From contig JAEWJV010000362.1 in assembly GCA_023386395.1 (NCBI GenBank), positions 1-18,936 on the forward strand: a stretch of 18,936 bases of DNA, written 5' to 3'. The notes under the pieces were generated by a model. That model did not search any database and was not told the origin of the DNA. It was given only the letters and a program-made list of their open reading frames with translations. Position 1 is the stretch's first letter; every line of letters begins with the position of its first letter. The position numbers were made by a program, and so were the translations under genes. This DNA comes from Bacteroidota bacterium (lineage in GTDB: Bacteria; Bacteroidota; Bacteroidia; Chitinophagales; Chitinophagaceae). Positions 1 through 7,901 of the stretch are shown one piece after another.

Positions 1-1136
1 CGGTTAGGAAAAGCCTGCCCGTTAACAGCAAACGGTATAGCCAATGCAGATGCGAGTGAAACAACGCCCCGCATGCCTACCCAGCTTAAAACAAGCGGAT
101 TTCTCCAGCCCGGTTTATTATAGGCTACCGTTATATACCGGCTGATGAACCTCGTAAATATTACAGAAAAAAAGCCCGCAATGGTTCTCGAAAAAATTAC
201 CACAAGGCAAATGACTAAAGCAATAGATAAGGCATTGAAAAACGACAGGCTTTGTATGCCTTCGGCTATATCCGGGAATTGCAGGCCAATAAGAAAGAAA
301 ACGATTGAATTCAATATAAAAACAATAGCAGACCATAAAGCGCCCGATTTAAGCCTGCTTTTATGCGAAAAAACAAAATGGTTTTGATAAGCGATGTACA
401 GCCCGCCGCTTACTACTGCCAGCACGCCCGAAACATGAAACTCTTCAGCCGTAAGGTAGATAGCATAAGGTATTACGAGTGTTAAGGCTGTATCTATATT
501 GGGTGTTGTTGGCAGCCATTTATACACCATATAAAATAAAAAACCAAATGCAAGCCCAATGGCAATACCTGCAACGGATACCCAAATAAAACTGCCTGCT
601 GCTTCATACCACACAAAATGATTGGTGGATATGGCAACGAGCGCAAAACGAAAAAGCGTTAAGCTCGTTGCGTCGTTCAGGAGGCTTTCGCCTTCCAGTA
701 TATTTTTGGTGCTTTTAGGCAATGGCGCAAATTTTAAAATAGCTGTGGCGGCTGCTGCATCGGGCGGAGAAATAATAGCGCCTAATAAAAAGCCCTGCGC
801 TAACGTAAAGCCCGGAATGAGCCAGTAACTTATAAAAGCAACTGCGGTGGCTGTAAATAAAACAAACCCCAATGCCATCGCGGTAATAATGCGCCGCCAT
901 TTCCACAAACCTTTCAGCGACATATTTTGCGAAGCATCATATAAAATAGGCGGTAGTATAACAAGAAATACAACCTGCGGGTCAATGTGAACGATTGGCA
1001 CACCGGGAATGAATCCAATCACAAGACCAGCCAGCACAAGAAAAATCGGATGGGCTATCTTTACTTTTTGAGCTATCAGTACTAAAAAACACACGCTCAC
1101 AATAAGTCCGATGCAAAGAAGAATGATATTTTCCAT
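1..1136 (-). CDS. Na+/H+ antiporter, CPA1 family (3' end cut by window edge)
   Basis: This frame is open from an ATG at 1136 to the left edge, giving the first 378 residues without a stop. The product should exchange cytoplasmic Na+ (or K+) for H+ across the inner membrane. The protein is strongly hydrophobic, with about ten helices in the visible part. Family marks are SPPDA at residues 123-127, the GESLLNDATSL block at 149-159 with the paired N154-D155 expected to bind the cation, an arginine in FSRT near 317, and WVGMRGVVSLASALAIP at 352-368, close to the usual CPA1 WxGMRG motif. The missing part would hold the last helices and any cytoplasmic tail, so an Nha/CvrA-like C-terminal domain cannot be judged. 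It is transcribed away from the metallopeptidase gene, with about 180 bases between the two starts. Ion preference cannot be read from sequence. Confidence 0.93.
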   Translation of the reverse strand, partial: MENIILLCIGLIVSVCFLVLIAQKVKIAHPIFLVLAGLVIGFIPGVPIVHIDPQVVFLVILPPILYDASQNMSLKGLWKWRRIITAMALGFVLFTATAVAFISYWLIPGFTLAQGFLLGAIISPPDAAAATAILKFAPLPKSTKNILEGESLLNDATSLTLFRFALVAISTNHFVWYEAAGSFIWVSVAGIAIGLAFGFLFYMVYKWLPTTPNIDTALTLVIPYAIYLTAEEFHVSGVLAVVSGGLYIAYQNHFVFSHKSRLKSGALWSAIVFILNSIVFFLIGLQFPDIAEGIQSLSFFNALSIALVICLVVIFSRTIAGFFSVIFTRFISRYITVAYNKPGWRNPLVLSWVGMRGVVSLASALAIPFAVNGQAFPN

Positions 1137-1315
1137 TTATATTTTTAAGTATTAGCAATGGTAAGATATAATAATTTCATTTCTTATTGTACCGCCTGCC
1201 AAAAAATCAATACTTTACAAACAATGCACAAAAACAATTATTTAATGTTGAGGCACGGCATTGGCCCAGGCACATTTAACCATGGTTTTATAGCCGTAAT
1301 TTTTTGCAGGTAAAT

Positions 1316-2101
1316 ATGACAGGACTTATTATTTTTCTAATTGTAATGCCCATTATCGCGGCATTTATATGGCGCTCCGGCAAACGAAAACAAAAAGGTT
1401 TTATACTGCCCAATGATTTTCGTGCATTGCTTAACGGGCACGTTGCATTTTACAAGCATCTCAATAATGATGATAAAACAAAATTTGAAAACCGCATAAA
1501 AGATTTCCTGTCATTTACACGCATCACAGCCGTAAACACTGAAATAACAGATCTTGATAAACTGCTTGTAGCATCAAGCGCCATTATACCAACTTTTGGT
1601 TTTAACTGGCATTATTATAACCTCACAGATGTATTGTTATACGATGGAACTTTTAGTGAAGATGAATTTGTCGTTAATGCAAAAAGCAGTAATGTATTGG
1701 GTATGGTTGGCACCGGCGCCATGCAAAGAATGATGATATTATCAAAGCCTGCATTGCGGCAGGGCTTTGCCAATGAAATTTCGAGAAGCAATACGGGCAT
1801 TCATGAATTTGTGCACTTACTTGACAAAGCTGATGGCGATACAGATGGCGTTCCCGAAGAGCTTATGAGCAGGCAATATGCCATTCCCTGGCTTAAATAT
1901 ATGAGTGAAGAAATAGAAAGGATGAAGGAAGGAAAATCTGACATTAATATTTACGGTGCTACCAATAAAGCAGAATTTTTTGCCGTGGCCTCAGAATATT
2001 TCTTTGGTTCACCGGAACGCTTCAATAAAAACCATCCTGAATTGTTTGAACTGATGACAAAGATTTTTCATCAAAAACCAGAAACAGAAAAATCATTATA
2101 A
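1316..2101 (+). CDS. MtfA-like zinc metallopeptidase (M90 family), membrane-anchored
   Basis: This is a 261-residue protein from the ATG at 1316. A longer reading from a TTG at 1304 adds only four residues and is less likely, because an AGG at 1308-1310 is well placed for the ATG. Residues 1-19 form one hydrophobic segment followed by basic RSGKRKQKG, so the enzyme is probably tethered to the inner membrane with the catalytic domain in the cytoplasm. The zinc site is visible as HEFVH at 163-167, followed by LLDKADGD, and as AEFFAVASEYFF near 219-230, which should supply the third, glutamate ligand. Family knowledge: E. coli MtfA is a soluble peptidase that binds the repressor Mlc, and M90 enzymes share their fold core with the anthrax lethal factor protease domain. 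No Mlc or PTS gene is nearby, so the substrate here is unknown. Confidence 0.88.
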   Translation: MTGLIIFLIVMPIIAAFIWRSGKRKQKGFILPNDFRALLNGHVAFYKHLNNDDKTKFENRIKDFLSFTRITAVNTEITDLDKLLVASSAIIPTFGFNWHYYNLTDVLLYDGTFSEDEFVVNAKSSNVLGMVGTGAMQRMMILSKPALRQGFANEISRSNTGIHEFVHLLDKADGDTDGVPEELMSRQYAIPWLKYMSEEIERMKEGKSDINIYGATNKAEFFAVASEYFFGSPERFNKNHPELFELMTKIFHQKPETEKSL

Positions 2102-2135
2102 TCATCCTGAACGCCTGTTCGTTTACATACCCGTT

Positions 2136-2151
2136 ATTGGCGTTTGCCAAT
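2136..2151. repeat. Perfect inverted repeat upstream of metF
   Basis: ATTGGC at 2136-2141 and GCCAAT at 2146-2151 are perfect reverse complements around the four-base loop GTTT. It lies 32 bases before the metF start and 34 bases after the stop of the metallopeptidase gene. There is no following T run, so it is not an obvious terminator. It could be a small operator or a leader hairpin, but may be chance. Confidence 0.35.
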
Positions 2152-2182
2152 TCACGTGTATATTGCACCACTTTTTTTGAAG

Positions 2183-3136
2183 ATGAAGATAACAGAGCAT
2201 ATAAGCAACGCAAAAGATACCCTTATTTCTTTTGAAATATTGCCGCCGTTAAAAGGTAAAAGCATTAATTCCATTTACGACCATCTTGATCCTTTGATGG
2301 AATTTAAGCCCTCATGGATAAACGTTACCTATCACCGCAGCGAAACAGCTTTTAAAAAGAAAGCCGATGGCAATTTTGAAAAAGTGGAAGTGCGCAAAAG
2401 GCCGGGCACTGTAGGTATATGCGCTGCGATAATGAATTATTATAAGATTGATGCGGTACCACATATTATTTGCGGCGGCTTCTCCAAGCGCGAAACAGAA
2501 GATGCATTGATTGACCTTAATTTTTTAGGTATTGATAATGTGCTGGCGCTTCGCGGCGATGCCGATAAAAATTCTGCGTCATTTGAACCGGAACCCGATG
2601 GCAACCGCTATGCTATAGATTTGCTGAAACAGGTGGTAAACCTTAACAGTGGCATTTACCTGGACGATGATATCCGCGATGGAGGCAAAACAAAATTCTG
2701 TATTGGCGTGGCAGGGTACCCGGAAAAACATTTTGAATCGCCCAACCCGCAGATTGATATGCAGCGGCTGAAAGAGAAAGTTTGCAACGGCGCTGAGTTT
2801 ATTATGACACAGATGTTTTTTGACAACCAGAAGTTTTTTGATTTTGTAAAAAAATGCCGCGATAACGATATTAATATCCCGATAATCCCGGGACTTAAAC
2901 CCATCACTTCCCGCAAACAGCTATCGGTATTGCCGCGTATTTTTCACGTGGATATTCCTGCCGAATTATCAGAAGAAATCATGCGCTGCAAAACAGATGA
3001 AGACAGCGAAAAAGTAGGCGCAGAATGGCTGGTACAACAAAGCAAAGAATTAAAAAAATTCGGCGTGCCTGTATTGCATTATTACACGCTGGGCAAGCCA
3101 AGGGTTATTCAAAACGTTGTGAAGCAACTGGTGTAA
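2183..3136 (+). CDS. metF: 5,10-methylenetetrahydrofolate reductase
   Basis: The enzyme uses FAD and a reduced nicotinamide to reduce 5,10-methylenetetrahydrofolate to 5-methyltetrahydrofolate, the methyl donor for methionine synthesis, in the cytosol. The 317-residue length from the ATG at 2183 fits bacterial MetF (about 300). An upstream TTG at 2144 would add 13 residues that do not look like the family, so I reject it. Seen in order: FEILPP at 17-22, whose glutamate matches the catalytic Glu of E. coli FEFFPP; INVTYH at 46-51; PHIICGGFSKRETEDAL at 93-109; GIDNVLALRGD at 116-126, a flavin/folate contact; GVAGYPEKH at 175-183; AEFIMTQMFFD at 204-214; and IPIIPGLKPI at 232-241. It stands alone on the plus strand and converges on the SusCD operon. 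No SAM riboswitch fits in the short leader. Confidence 0.96.
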   Translation: MKITEHISNAKDTLISFEILPPLKGKSINSIYDHLDPLMEFKPSWINVTYHRSETAFKKKADGNFEKVEVRKRPGTVGICAAIMNYYKIDAVPHIICGGFSKRETEDALIDLNFLGIDNVLALRGDADKNSASFEPEPDGNRYAIDLLKQVVNLNSGIYLDDDIRDGGKTKFCIGVAGYPEKHFESPNPQIDMQRLKEKVCNGAEFIMTQMFFDNQKFFDFVKKCRDNDINIPIIPGLKPITSRKQLSVLPRIFHVDIPAELSEEIMRCKTDEDSEKVGAEWLVQQSKELKKFGVPVLHYYTLGKPRVIQNVVKQLV

Positions 3137-3166
3137 ATAAAAAAGCGCCTCATTGCTGAAGCGCTT
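3137..3166 (-). terminator. Hairpin terminator of the susC-susD operon
   Basis: AAGCGC at 3143-3148 pairs with GCGCTT at 3161-3166. The stem continues past one mismatch with TCA/TGA closing a TTGC loop. Read on the minus strand, the 3' arm runs straight into TTTTTTATT (3137-3144), an intrinsic-terminator layout located 21 bases after the susD stop. In the plus direction the 3' arm is followed by CTAC, so it is a weaker stop for metF, though it may act both ways. Confidence 0.75.
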
Positions 3167-3187
3167 CTACAATTCAAAAATCGCCCG

Positions 3188-4582
3188 TTAATATCCTTCG
3201 TTTTGCGTAAGGTTGCTGTTTGCATCAATCTCTCTCTGTGGAATAGGCAATACCAGTTTCGGATCATCATAACTGTAATCGCCCACATCTAATTTCAAAC
3301 GTTTTAAGGTCCAAAGCCTGTCGCCTTCAAAAGCCAGTTCGCGAAAACGTTCATCCACAAAATCCTGGCCGTTTACCCCCGCTAAATCTTCAGCGCCCGA
3401 ACGTTCCCTTACCATATTAATATCTTTCAAAGGTGCCACGCCGCCAATAGGCGATCCACCTTTTCTCAGGTTGGCTTCTCCCCTTGTTAAATACATTTCA
3501 GCTAATCTTATTACAGGAATAACACGGTAAAACATAAGCCATTTTAAAGTGTAAATACCACCGTTGCCGGTAATGCTGTAACCTTCAGAAACAAAGCCAG
3601 CCCTGAAGTCATTGGCATCATCGAAATAATTAAAATAGTTAGCATCCACCTGTGCTTCTCCACGACCGCCAGCGCCATTGCCATTGGCATCATACGCATA
3701 ACGGTAAAATGTACTAAGCCCGTTGTTAGAAGTACCTGCATTACTCTGCGCTGTATTTTGTATACCAAAAATATCTTCCGCCGAATTGCTTGGGTTATTA
3801 AATGCCTGGTTATATGTGGAGGTAAGTGTGAAATAACCGGAGCTGATAACATCATCTGCCATAGTAGCCGCTTTGGCATAATCGCCCATATTTAAATATA
3901 CTCTTGCCAGGAAGCCTTCTGCAGCATATTTGGTAGCCCTTGCATTATCTGCTGTTTCGGGCAAGCCATTGGCTGCATCTGTAAGGTCTTTAATTACCTG
4001 CTGATAAACATCTTCCACTGAAGCCCGGGAAGGTTTGTTCTTGGAAGCATCATATATATACGTTGGTTCAAGCACCAGTGGTACGCCGGCGTTGGAACCT
4101 GTGCTCCCGGCAGCATAAGGCTGTGCAAAATAATTTACCAGTTCAAAATAGGCAACACCGCGCATAAACTTAGCTTCTGCAGCCACGGCATCTTGTTCAT
4201 CTTCATCCACCAAATCCAGCTTATCCAAAACCACGTTCATATCTTCAATAAGCAGGTAAGAATTTTGCCATATACCCGTTGCAATGCTTGATTCCCTTGT
4301 TTGGTTCTTGTTTGAAATGTCTCTGTAATTGGAGAATGAGCCAACATAATCTACCATGTCTGTATTAGCCAGCAGGTCGGCAATAAAAATATAACGCTCG
4401 CCAAAACCTGAAGCCCCCTGCAAAGAAGAATAGCTGCCGTATAATAAGGCTTTAACATCATCGCCATCTTCTATGCTTGTTACATTGTTCTGTGGCAACA
4501 CATCTAATTTTTTATTGCAGGCAAAGCAGCTTATAAAAAACAGAGCGGCCAGTATATATCTGTAAGTTTTCATTTCGTTCAT
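3188..4582 (-). CDS. RagB/SusD family outer-membrane nutrient-binding lipoprotein
   Basis: This is the surface lipoprotein that caps a SusC-type transporter and captures its ligand, usually a glycan or peptide. It has 464 residues, on the short side for the family. The N-terminus is a lipoprotein signal: a hydrophobic stretch ending in SCFAC, with the lipidated cysteine at residue 22, or 19 if the second ATG at 4573 is used. Both starts give a good signal peptide. Helical TPR-like segments follow, for example around EAKFMRGVAYFELVNYFAQPYA and AEGFLARVYLNMGDYAKAA. The C-terminal third carries the family pattern IRLAEMYLTRGEANLRKG, then DERFRELAFEGDRLWTLKRL and the ending NLTQNEGY. It starts 8 bases after the susC stop, so the two are one operon. 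Ligand cannot be predicted. Confidence 0.95.
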   Translation of the reverse strand: MNEMKTYRYILAALFFISCFACNKKLDVLPQNNVTSIEDGDDVKALLYGSYSSLQGASGFGERYIFIADLLANTDMVDYVGSFSNYRDISNKNQTRESSIATGIWQNSYLLIEDMNVVLDKLDLVDEDEQDAVAAEAKFMRGVAYFELVNYFAQPYAAGSTGSNAGVPLVLEPTYIYDASKNKPSRASVEDVYQQVIKDLTDAANGLPETADNARATKYAAEGFLARVYLNMGDYAKAATMADDVISSGYFTLTSTYNQAFNNPSNSAEDIFGIQNTAQSNAGTSNNGLSTFYRYAYDANGNGAGGRGEAQVDANYFNYFDDANDFRAGFVSEGYSITGNGGIYTLKWLMFYRVIPVIRLAEMYLTRGEANLRKGGSPIGGVAPLKDINMVRERSGAEDLAGVNGQDFVDERFRELAFEGDRLWTLKRLKLDVGDYSYDDPKLVLPIPQREIDANSNLTQNEGY

Positions 4583-4590
4583 TTTAATTT

Positions 4591-7500
4591 TTAGAATTTA
4601 GCATTGATACCGAATGTGAATGTTTTTGCCTGCGGGATTGTATAGAAATCCTGCCCGCCGCCAATATTGCCTGTAGTTTGTGTGTTCACTTCCGGGTCGC
4701 CTGGATATTTGGTGAAGGTTAACAGGTTGAATGCCGATGCATAAAATCTCAAAGAGCTTAAATGCAAACGCGTAACAAATGATGAAGGCAAAGTATAACT
4801 GAGTGAAACGTTCTTTAACCGGATGTATGAGCCATTATATAAAAAGCGGGAAGAGTTTTGGTAAAGCGATCCATAAAACAACCCAATACGCGGTATATTG
4901 GTTTTATCGCCGGGTTTTTGCCAGGCGTTCAATATATCCGTTGTTTGATTGTCAAAACCACCGGAAGCAAAGCCTGTGCTTTGATAAACACCTCCGGCAT
5001 TATACACTTTATTGCCCTGCACACCCATAAAGAAGAAGCTTAGGTCAATGCCCTTATAGGAAAGCGTATTGGTTATGCCACCCGTCCAGTCAGGATTGGA
5101 ATTTCCCAACGTAACACGTGCAGCGCTGCTATAATCTGTAGTTGGCTTACCGTCTTCACCGAGATATTGTGCATCGCCTGTTTCAGGATCAACGCCTAAA
5201 TACTTCTGGCCGTAGAATTCACCAATGGCTTCACCTTCTACAGCACGCTGCGTTAAGCTAAAACCGCTTTCAATTATCTGGCCATCAATATCAAGTACTT
5301 TATTCTTGTTATAAGCTGCATTAACGGCAATATTCCATCTGAAATTTTTTGTGCTGAAAGCTGTTGCATTCAAACCAATTTCAATGCCTTTATTTTCCAT
5401 GTTGCCAAGGTTTTCTGTAATAGTGGTGTAACCTGTGGTAGATGGAATGTTTACATTCAGCAATAGGTCTGATGTCTTTTTATAATAAACATCCACTTCA
5501 CCTGAAAGGCGGTTATTGAATAAACCGAAATCAAGGCCTACATCCGATTGTGCAGTCTTTTCCCATTTCAAATCAGGATTGGGTATTTGCGAGGCAATAT
5601 AGCCCGGCAGCTCCGGGTAATTGCTGATGTTATATAAAGAATAATAGGAATTATTACCAATTTCGGCATTACCGGTTAAACCCCAGCTTGCCCTTAATTT
5701 TAAGAAACTTAGCGTTTTGCTATCAGCCAGGAAATCTTCTTCACTCAGCACCCAGCCTGCAGAAAATGCAGGGAAAATACCATACCTGTTATTGGGGCCA
5801 AACCTTGATGATCCATCATCCCTCACGCTGGCGGTAAGCATATATTTATCATTGAAAACATAATTTGCCCTCAGGAAATAAGAGAGAAAATTATAACGGT
5901 CATTGGTAGATGTCGCAAACGTGATAGAAGTTGCGCCGCTAAGGTTTTGCACTTTGCCGGATGGCGCCTGCTCTGCATTGGTGAGTGATTGCTTTGTATC
6001 ATTCTGCAAATAACTCATGCCCAGCACGGCGCTGAGTTTATGCTTGTCGCCAAGCTTTGGCGTGAAAGTGAAATAGTTATTAGTATTATACGATGTAGAT
6101 AAAGCTATAATATTATTGGCCTTGCCAATACCGGCGCCATCAGTTGTACGCTTATCCTGGAAAGCTTCCTGGTAGAGGTTTAATATATCTGCGCCAAACT
6201 CTGAACGGAAAGATAAAGATGGCAACAAATTATAGTTGGCATATACATTACCAACAGTGCGGTTAGAAACCTGCCTGTCGGAATTATATTTTGCATCAAA
6301 CAAGCTGTTTGGATACAAAGTATTATTATTCAGCTCACCGGTTTCCGGATCATATAAAGGCTGTATTGCCGGTAAGGCAACCAACTGGCCCGGCGTTGAA
6401 AAAGCGTTATCTGTTGTAACACGGTTAAGCTGGGAACGGTCAATAGCTATATTGATACCAAAAGATAATTTGTCTGTCGGATTATGTTCAAGGTTTATTC
6501 TTCCGCCATAGCGATAAAATTTATTGTTGATAACAATGGCGTCCTGTGTATTATAAAAACCTGATGCAAAGAACCTTGTTTTAGCATCACCGCCTGTTGC
6601 AGAAAGATTGATGGAATTAGAAGGTGCATTACGGTTATATAACAAACCCTGCCAATCCGTATTTATTTTGTTATAATCTCCGCCACCGGCCAGATCGCTT
6701 AATGAAATGCCATAGGTGGCATAGGCATCCGTGTAATCTGCTATGGCTGTTTCAAGGTCGGGGTATCCGGAGATATCATTATCAAGATCGTATTGAGCAT
6801 CGCTTTTTATCGCCTGGTTATACAGGTCGATATATTGTTTCCCATTTAAAAAATGGCGTAAGCGTGCAGGATTGCTGAAGCCCGTGTTAGCATCTAACTC
6901 AAACACAGTTTTCTGATTGTTGCGCCCCTTCTTGGTTGTTATCAATACAACACCATTCGCTGCGCGTGCTCCATAAATAGCAGCGGCAGATGCATCTTTC
7001 AGCACTTCTACCGATTCTATGTCGTTGGGATTAATATCGGCCAGCGGATTGCTCGCATCATTGGTTGGGTCAGACAAACTTGTACTGGTTACCGGCAGCC
7101 CGTCAATTACATATAAAGGCTGGCTGTTGGCAGAGATGGAAGAAGTACCGCGTATTCTTACTTTAATACCCTGTCCTAATTTACCACTACCAGATTCCAC
7201 TACCACACCGGCAGCTTTGCCCTGTAAAGCAGATTCAAAACTTGGCGCAGGAAAATCGCGGATGTCTTTTGAGCCCACCTTGACAATAGAGCCCGTAATT
7301 TCTTTTTTAATTGCCTGGCCATAACCAACCACTACCACTTCATTTAAACTTTTATCAGCGGTAGTTAATTGCACGTTCATTACGTCTTTTACCGTAACCT
7401 CTGCATCCGCATAACCCACATAAGAAAAGATCAGCGTTTGCGTGGCCTCCGGTATGGTAATGGAGAAACTGCCATCCGTGCCCGATTGCGTGAGCGTATT

Positions 7501-7659
7501 GGAATTGCCGGCCTTAACAGTTACGCCGGGTAAAGGGTTATTATTTGCTGCATCTGTAACCGTTCCTTTAACTGTTCTTGTTGGTTGTGCATTAAGCTGT
7601 GCTGCAGCCAGCAGCAATAATGCCATCAGTGTAAGCTTAAACTTCATAGATCGAATCAT
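4591..7659 (-). CDS. SusC/RagA family TonB-linked outer-membrane transporter
   Basis: This is a TonB-dependent barrel that imports the ligand captured by its SusD partner. It has 1022 residues, normal for the family. Order of parts: a signal peptide at about 1-24 ending LNAQ, with an alternative start at residue 5; a carboxypeptidase-regulatory-like beta domain at about 28-99 (VKGTVTDAANNNPLPGVTV); the conserved LNEVVVVGYG near 105-114; a plug domain to about 245 with RIRGTSSISANSQPLYVIDG and IESVEVLKDASAAAIYGARA; then a long beta-barrel ending in the aromatic FGINAKF typical of outer-membrane insertion. There is no N-terminal STN signalling domain, and no ECF sigma/anti-sigma pair is adjacent, so control by that route is not suggested. 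It is the first gene of the susC-susD operon. Confidence 0.97.
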   Translation of the reverse strand: MIRSMKFKLTLMALLLLAAAQLNAQPTRTVKGTVTDAANNNPLPGVTVKAGNSNTLTQSGTDGSFSITIPEATQTLIFSYVGYADAEVTVKDVMNVQLTTADKSLNEVVVVGYGQAIKKEITGSIVKVGSKDIRDFPAPSFESALQGKAAGVVVESGSGKLGQGIKVRIRGTSSISANSQPLYVIDGLPVTSTSLSDPTNDASNPLADINPNDIESVEVLKDASAAAIYGARAANGVVLITTKKGRNNQKTVFELDANTGFSNPARLRHFLNGKQYIDLYNQAIKSDAQYDLDNDISGYPDLETAIADYTDAYATYGISLSDLAGGGDYNKINTDWQGLLYNRNAPSNSINLSATGGDAKTRFFASGFYNTQDAIVINNKFYRYGGRINLEHNPTDKLSFGINIAIDRSQLNRVTTDNAFSTPGQLVALPAIQPLYDPETGELNNNTLYPNSLFDAKYNSDRQVSNRTVGNVYANYNLLPSLSFRSEFGADILNLYQEAFQDKRTTDGAGIGKANNIIALSTSYNTNNYFTFTPKLGDKHKLSAVLGMSYLQNDTKQSLTNAEQAPSGKVQNLSGATSITFATSTNDRYNFLSYFLRANYVFNDKYMLTASVRDDGSSRFGPNNRYGIFPAFSAGWVLSEEDFLADSKTLSFLKLRASWGLTGNAEIGNNSYYSLYNISNYPELPGYIASQIPNPDLKWEKTAQSDVGLDFGLFNNRLSGEVDVYYKKTSDLLLNVNIPSTTGYTTITENLGNMENKGIEIGLNATAFSTKNFRWNIAVNAAYNKNKVLDIDGQIIESGFSLTQRAVEGEAIGEFYGQKYLGVDPETGDAQYLGEDGKPTTDYSSAARVTLGNSNPDWTGGITNTLSYKGIDLSFFFMGVQGNKVYNAGGVYQSTGFASGGFDNQTTDILNAWQKPGDKTNIPRIGLFYGSLYQNSSRFLYNGSYIRLKNVSLSYTLPSSFVTRLHLSSLRFYASAFNLLTFTKYPGDPEVNTQTTGNIGGGQDFYTIPQAKTFTFGINAKF

Positions 7660-7760
7660 TGATAATTAAAAATTAATTGGCGGCTGAATAAATTATTTCC
7701 GCCCGCAGCAAAAAACGTGATCAGGTTGCTTGTTGTTAATCACAATAAAAACCGATTGAA

Positions 7761-7789
7761 TTTTTTGTCCATCTACAAAGGACAAAAAA
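7761..7789. repeat. Inverted repeat 1 upstream of susC (10-bp arms)
   Basis: TTTTTTGTCC at 7761-7770 and GGACAAAAAA at 7780-7789 are perfect reverse complements around a nine-base spacer. The layout, T-rich 5' arm and A-rich 3' arm, reads the same on both strands, so neither strand has the T run after the stem that a rho-independent terminator needs. An operator or leader hairpin is more likely. Confidence 0.6.
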
Positions 7790-7796
7790 AGGGGCT

Positions 7797-7808
7797 GCAT
7801 GCGCATGC
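7797..7808. repeat. 12-bp perfect palindrome upstream of susC
   Basis: GCATGCGCATGC is identical to its own reverse complement and is GC-rich in an AT-rich gap. It starts seven bases after the neighbouring inverted repeat. It could be a dimeric regulator site; this rests on symmetry only. Confidence 0.5.
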
Positions 7809-7819
7809 TGGAATGGACT

Positions 7820-7846
7820 GTAAATTTCTCAAACAGGAAATTTTAC
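7820..7846. repeat. Inverted repeat 3 upstream of susC
   Basis: GTAAATTTC at 7820-7828 is mirrored by GAAATTTTAC at 7837-7846, with one extra T in the right arm and an eight-base spacer. It lies 56 bases past the end of the upstream gene (stop at 7902-7904) and 12 bases from the 12-bp palindrome. No T run follows on the minus strand, so termination is doubtful. Confidence 0.4.
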
Positions 7847-7901
7847 TGCTGAAGCCGGATATAAGAAGGATGAATCTGAATGATAATAAACTGATGAACT
7901 A

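Larger units (their letters stand above)
7660..7901. promoter_or_regulatory. Intergenic control region upstream of susC
   Basis: This is the largest gap in the window, between the end of the six-TM protein gene and the susC start, both on the minus strand. It must hold the susC promoter, but I could not find a convincing Bacteroidota -33 TTTG / -7 TAnnTTTG pair. It contains three inverted repeats within about 90 bases, listed separately, lying 100-190 bases before the susC start. A small plus-strand ORF across this region looks non-coding. Confidence 0.5.

Noticed and set aside
118..906. Several small ORFs on both strands in the first kilobase
   Set aside because: All overlap the antiporter frame, which is open from 1136 to the left edge with clear CPA1 motifs.
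1304..1315. TTG start four codons upstream for the M90 peptidase
   Set aside because: An ATG at 1316 is better placed relative to the AGG at 1308-1310, and the extra residues add nothing to the domain or anchor.
2144..2182. TTG start that would lengthen MetF by 13 residues
   Set aside because: The added segment does not look like the family N-terminus. The ATG at 2183 gives the usual spacing to the FEILPP motif.
2102..2182. SAM riboswitch in front of metF
   Set aside because: The gap is only 81 bases, and I see no multi-helix junction layout or conserved SAM-riboswitch core.
3544..3879. 111-residue minus-strand ORF within the susD gene
   Set aside because: It is an out-of-frame reading of susD. 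The real frame is continuous and carries the SusD patterns.
7761..7789. Rho-independent terminator for the six-TM protein gene
   Set aside because: The stem has T's on the 5' side and A's on the 3' side on both strands, so no T run follows the hairpin, and it lies over 110 bases past the stop.
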